Assembly (NCBI GenBank): GCA_944353735.1
Contig: CALVPU010000183.1
Span: forward strand, 1-9,370
Source of the DNA: an uncultured Eubacteriales bacterium
GTDB lineage: Bacteria > Bacillota > Clostridia > Christensenellales > Aristaeellaceae
Length of the DNA: 9,370 nucleotides
Direction of reading: 5' to 3'
Part shown: positions 6,586 to 9,370 of the stretch, in pieces
Position numbering within the stretch: the first letter of the stretch is position 1
Layout: the number at the start of each line of letters is the position of its first letter
The notes under the pieces: model-generated
Database searches by the model: none
Told to the model about the DNA's origin: nothing
Seen by the model: only the letters and a program-made list of their open reading frames with translations
Translations under genes and position numbers: made by a program

Positions 6586-6800
6586 GCGCCCCGATCCGCG
6601 CCGCCAAGCGACGCCGCTTGGCGATGCGCTCCCGCCCGGTCCGACGCCGCGCTTCGGCGCTCCGGAATGCGCGACCCCGTCCCGGCAGCCGCCTGTCGGG
6701 TGTCCGCCATTTCCGGCAATCCGCGGCATCCTGTCCGAAACGCCTGCTCTCACCGCGGCTTGACATTTCAGGCAGACTCCGCGCAGCTCGCCCCGCACGC
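6586..6800 (+). other. 3' region after the LysR-type gene, with a 9-bp hairpin
   Basis: GC-rich stretch without a credible gene on either strand. Seventeen nt after the stop there is a perfect stem CGCCAAGCG (6602-6610) with loop ACGC and complement at 6615-6623. No T run follows, so it is a poor intrinsic terminator; it may protect the mRNA 3' end or be a decayed terminator. Smaller GC hairpins follow around 6640-6665. Confidence 0.4.
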
Positions 6801-6841
6801 AACCGCGCCCGAGGGAATCGCTCCCCCGGGCGCGGTTCTTT
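6801..6841 (+). terminator. Terminator between the convergent LysR-type and nucleotidyltransferase genes
   Basis: An 11-bp stem AACCGCGCCCG (6801-6811) pairs with 6827-6837, then continues after one A-C mismatch as GGGA/TCCC around a 5-nt loop. On the plus strand it is followed by CTTTG, preceded by the TT of the stem. It lies about 215 nt after the LysR-type stop but only 13 nt past the opposite gene's stop. On the minus strand it is preceded by an A-rich stretch and followed by few T. It probably serves both converging transcripts. Confidence 0.65.
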
Positions 6842-6849
6842 GCGCGCGC

Positions 6850-9189
6850 TCACGCTTCACCCTGCGCCAGACGCCTGAGCCGCGCCTCGCAGAAGTCGCA
6901 CAGCTCGCGGGCGAACTCGGCGCTGGCGGACTCGGTGACGATGTGAAACGCCGGCCGGCGCTCGTCGGGGCATACCCAGCCCCAGCCGTCGGGGCGCTGA
7001 AAGCGCACGCCGCCGCCGACCTCGACCTCCGACTCGCCGCCGGCGAAGGCGCTGAGCACGCGGCCCGTCTCGGCGGCGGGCACGTCCACGCTGCGGCTGC
7101 GCCGGAACACGACCGGCATCGACCGCCGCCATGCGTCGAGCGTCATTCCCGCCCCGGTCAGCTCGGACAGCGCCGACCGCGCCATGCGGATGCCGTCGAA
7201 CGCCAACGCGAACTGCTCGGGATGGCGGTCAGCGAGCGCGTTCATCCACTCGGCAGGCTCGCCGGCGGCATAGACCGCCCGCGCGCCGTAGCGGTCCGCC
7301 AGGTCCGCGATGGCGCGCGTCGCCTCGACCGGCAGCAGCAGCTCGCGCTCGCCGCGCTCGAGCGCCACCCAAGCGCGCATCAGCTGGCTCTCGGCGTCGT
7401 TGAGCACGCCGCGCTCGTCGCACAGCGCCGCCGACTCGCCGCGCTCGTCCAGCCAGACGCCGATTTCGCCCGGCGCCAGTTCCATCATGTCGTCCTCCCA
7501 ACCGGCACGCGCGCTCAGACCCGCGCGTGCAAACGACCGCTCCGCCAGCGACAGCAGGTGCGCCGCCTGTGCGTGCACGGCGACGTTCGGCGCGCGGCGC
7601 GGGTCGGCGGTAAAGCACGCCGCCGCACCGGCGATATATGCGATGTCGGTATGCCCGGCAGACAGCACCGGGCGCGTGATGCCGGAGAACGGTCCGGCGT
7701 AATCGTGGCGGGCGTTCATGGTGTGGATGGCGCGGCACTGCCGCGCGGGCAGGCGCGCGCCATTCGCGCCCAGCGGGATCAGCCGGTCCTCTCCGACCAT
7801 CGCCGCGGCGTCGGCGCGCAGGCTCGCCAGCGCACAGCGCAGCTGCGGCAGCGTGCAGACGCCGGCGTCGAGCACCTGCACGCCCTGTGACATTGCGCCG
7901 GCGGCGACGGCATGCCAAAGGGCGTCGGAGACGGTCGAAGGTCCGCGCCCGAGCAGCAGCTCGCCGGGCTTGAGCACCGACGCCATCGCCTGCGCCGCGC
8001 GCGTCGCCTGCGCCGGAGACGACAGCGCAAAGCTGCCCGCGGCAAAGCCGTCCGGACGGCGGCTTCCCCAGACGACGTTCTCCTCCAGTCGCTCGCCGTC
8101 GGCGGCGAACTTTCCGGGCCAGAGCTTGACGCCGGGCATCAGCGCCGCGCGCTCGCCGGTGGACGCGCCGGTGCCGAGCACGCTCTCCTCGTAGGCCTGC
8201 GCGCCGTCGCCGAGCACGGCGTGGCTGCCGAGCACGCATCCGCGCGCCTGCGCATGCGCCTCCACCCGCGCGCCGGGCCAGAGGATCGCCCGCTTGAGGC
8301 TGGCGTGCGCGCCGACGAAGGCGTTCTCCCCGACGACGCTGTACGCTCCGACGCGCGCGCCCGCGCGGACCTGCGCGCCGGAGGCGATCAGGCAGGGCGC
8401 TTCCAGCACGGCGCTGCGGTCGACGATCGCTCCCGGCATTACGGCGATGCCGCCCGGGCGCGGCGCGATGCCCGGCAGGTGGATCTCGCCGTCCATCGCC
8501 GCGGCGTGCGCCGCCAGATAGGCGCGGATGTCGCCGATGTCGCACCAGTAGCCATCCATCACATAGCCGAACACGCGCGCGCCGTCGCGCACGAGGCGCG
8601 GGAAGAGGTCGTGACCAAAGTCGCACGGCGTGCCCGCGGGAATCTGCGCGAGCAGCTCCGGCTCGAGCAGGTAGATTCCGGTATTGATCGTGTCGGACAC
8701 GGTGTCGCAGCGGCCCGGCTTTTCGCGAAAGCCGGTAACGCGCCCCTCGGCGTCGGTGGAGACCACGCCGTACTCGCCCGGTTCCGGCTCGCGGCGCAGC
8801 ACCAGCGTCGCCTGCGCGCGATGTTCGCGGTGAAACGCCAGCGCCGCATCGAGGTCGAGGTCGGTGACGCCGTCGCCGGAGAGCACGACGAACGTCTCGT
8901 CCAGAAACGCCTCCGCCTGCTTGACGCCGCCCGCCGTGCCCAGCGGCGTCTTTTCGACAAAATACCGCAGCGATACGCCGCAATCGGCGCCGTCGCCGAA
9001 GGCGTCCGCGATCGCGTCGGGCAGATAGCCGAGCGTCGCGCCGACCTCGGTCACGCCGTGGGCGCGCAGCAGCTCCAGCGCATATTGCATGACGGGCCGG
9101 TCCATCAGCCGCATCATGGGTTTCGGGCAATCGCAGGTCAACGGTCGCAGGCGTGAGCCTTCGCCGCCTGCCATGATGATCGCCTTCAT
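6850..9189 (-). CDS. Sugar-1-phosphate nucleotidyltransferase fused to beta-helix and degenerate phosphohexomutase domain
   Basis: 779 residues in three parts. Residues 1-235: nucleotidyltransferase with GGEGSRLRPLT (8-18), CPKP (21-24), EKTPLGTAGG (79-88), LSGDGVTDLD (103-112), FREKP (154-158), NTGIYLLEP (169-177) and GYWCDIG (213-219); all key motifs are intact. Residues 236-375: left-handed beta-helix hexapeptide repeats (GAIVDRSAVLEAPCLIASGA and onward). Residues 385-779: a domain with the outline of a phosphomannomutase/phosphoglucomutase but without its catalytic motifs (see findings). It should charge a hexose-1-phosphate with an NTP; similar fusions are annotated as mannose-1-phosphate guanylyltransferase, so GDP-mannose is a reasonable but unproven product. 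I chose the ATG at 9189 because MKAIIMAGG is the conserved family start; GGAGG lies 14 nt upstream, rather far. The frame stays open upstream to 9288, but those residues look non-coding. Confidence 0.92.
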   Translation of the reverse strand: MKAIIMAGGEGSRLRPLTCDCPKPMMRLMDRPVMQYALELLRAHGVTEVGATLGYLPDAIADAFGDGADCGVSLRYFVEKTPLGTAGGVKQAEAFLDETFVVLSGDGVTDLDLDAALAFHREHRAQATLVLRREPEPGEYGVVSTDAEGRVTGFREKPGRCDTVSDTINTGIYLLEPELLAQIPAGTPCDFGHDLFPRLVRDGARVFGYVMDGYWCDIGDIRAYLAAHAAAMDGEIHLPGIAPRPGGIAVMPGAIVDRSAVLEAPCLIASGAQVRAGARVGAYSVVGENAFVGAHASLKRAILWPGARVEAHAQARGCVLGSHAVLGDGAQAYEESVLGTGASTGERAALMPGVKLWPGKFAADGERLEENVVWGSRRPDGFAAGSFALSSPAQATRAAQAMASVLKPGELLLGRGPSTVSDALWHAVAAGAMSQGVQVLDAGVCTLPQLRCALASLRADAAAMVGEDRLIPLGANGARLPARQCRAIHTMNARHDYAGPFSGITRPVLSAGHTDIAYIAGAAACFTADPRRAPNVAVHAQAAHLLSLAERSFARAGLSARAGWEDDMMELAPGEIGVWLDERGESAALCDERGVLNDAESQLMRAWVALERGERELLLPVEATRAIADLADRYGARAVYAAGEPAEWMNALADRHPEQFALAFDGIRMARSALSELTGAGMTLDAWRRSMPVVFRRSRSVDVPAAETGRVLSAFAGGESEVEVGGGVRFQRPDGWGWVCPDERRPAFHIVTESASAEFARELCDFCEARLRRLAQGEA

Positions 9190-9240
9190 GAAAACATCCA
9201 CATCCTCCATCGTCAGATCTGCGCGCGGTCGTGCCGCATC

Positions 9241-9276
9241 GCGCATAGAGAATACTGCACAGCAGTATCTATGCGC
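9241..9276. repeat. 36-bp inverted repeat upstream of the nucleotidyltransferase fusion
   Basis: GCGCATAG (9241-9248), a 3-nt bulge AGA, then ATACTGC (9252-9258), loop ACA, then GCAGTAT (9262-9268) and CTATGCGC (9269-9276). All 15 arm bases pair perfectly apart from the bulge. It lies 52 nt before the ATG at 9189. There is no T run on either side suited to termination, so an operator or an mRNA leader hairpin is more likely. On the minus strand a -10-like GATACT lies within the arm. Confidence 0.75.
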
Positions 9277-9326
9277 CATTTTTCCCAATATGGGTGTTTT
9301 TCATGCGAACCGAAAATTTTACAGGG

Positions 9327-9355
9327 TTGACATGGCGTCCGCGCCGGGGTATACT
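9327..9355 (+). promoter_or_regulatory. Outward sigma-A promoter for a gene beyond the right edge
   Basis: TTGACA (9327-9332), a 17-nt spacer, then TATACT (9350-9355): one mismatch from consensus at ideal spacing. Transcription should start near 9362 and leave the window. The gene it serves is divergent from the nucleotidyltransferase fusion and is not visible. Confidence 0.85.
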
Positions 9356-9370
9356 GGAGTTAAAATTGGG

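Noticed and set aside
5524..6798. A 425-residue N-terminal extension of the antiporter on the minus strand.
   Set aside because: It runs antisense through the LysR-type gene and through both divergent promoters; the normal antiporter start at 5523 fits the family.
6667..9156. Two long plus-strand open frames (about 407 and 414 codons) opposite the nucleotidyltransferase fusion.
   Set aside because: Compositionally biased antisense frames; the minus strand encodes a full set of recognised nucleotidyltransferase motifs over the same DNA.
1..9370. Signs of a mobile element, CRISPR array, tRNA/rRNA gene or defence system.
   Set aside because: No transposase, integrase, direct-repeat array, tRNA-like cloverleaf or toxin/nuclease gene was seen; all genes are ordinary chromosomal families with uniform composition.

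Overview
The window is GC-rich (about two thirds G+C in the genes) and most likely chromosomal DNA of a high-GC Clostridia-like member of the Bacillota. The reasons are a ribonuclease Y gene, the ACT-domain/UPF0210 gene pair typical of Firmicutes, clear sigma-A type promoters in short AT-rich islands, and strong GGAGG-type ribosome binding sites. No genus can be named from the sequence. There are no RNA genes, insertion sequences or CRISPR arrays.

Layout. (1) 1-751, minus: the N-terminal half of ribonuclease Y (rny), with its promoter at 866-894. (2) 1048-4064, minus: a compact three-gene operon, ACT-domain protein > UPF0210/PFL-family protein > cd01309-type amidohydrolase. It is bounded by a near-consensus promoter (4036-4064) and a 13-bp hairpin terminator (1048-1082). 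(3) 4081-5523, minus: a CPA2-type cation:proton antiporter ending in its own terminator. Between its stop codon and that terminator lies an open -1 frame that looks coding. (4) 5600-5631: two divergent promoters lying almost exactly on top of each other, serving the antiporter (minus) and a LysR-type regulator (plus, 5695-6585). (5) 6850-9189, minus: a 779-residue fusion of a sugar-1-phosphate nucleotidyltransferase, a left-handed beta-helix and a phosphohexomutase-like domain whose catalytic motifs appear lost. (6) 9190-9370: an AT-rich control region with a 36-bp inverted repeat and a strong outward promoter for a gene beyond the right edge.

Working together. The LysR regulator probably controls the divergent antiporter and itself through the shared promoter. 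The ACT/UPF0210/amidohydrolase operon looks like a small metabolic unit with an amino-acid-type sensor domain, but its substrate is unknown. The nucleotidyltransferase fusion probably makes an NDP-sugar (GDP-mannose or similar) for envelope glycans.

The points most worth a second look are the antiporter 3' end with its A9 run, the superimposed divergent promoters, the pseudo-mutase domain, and the inverted repeat upstream of the nucleotidyltransferase gene.
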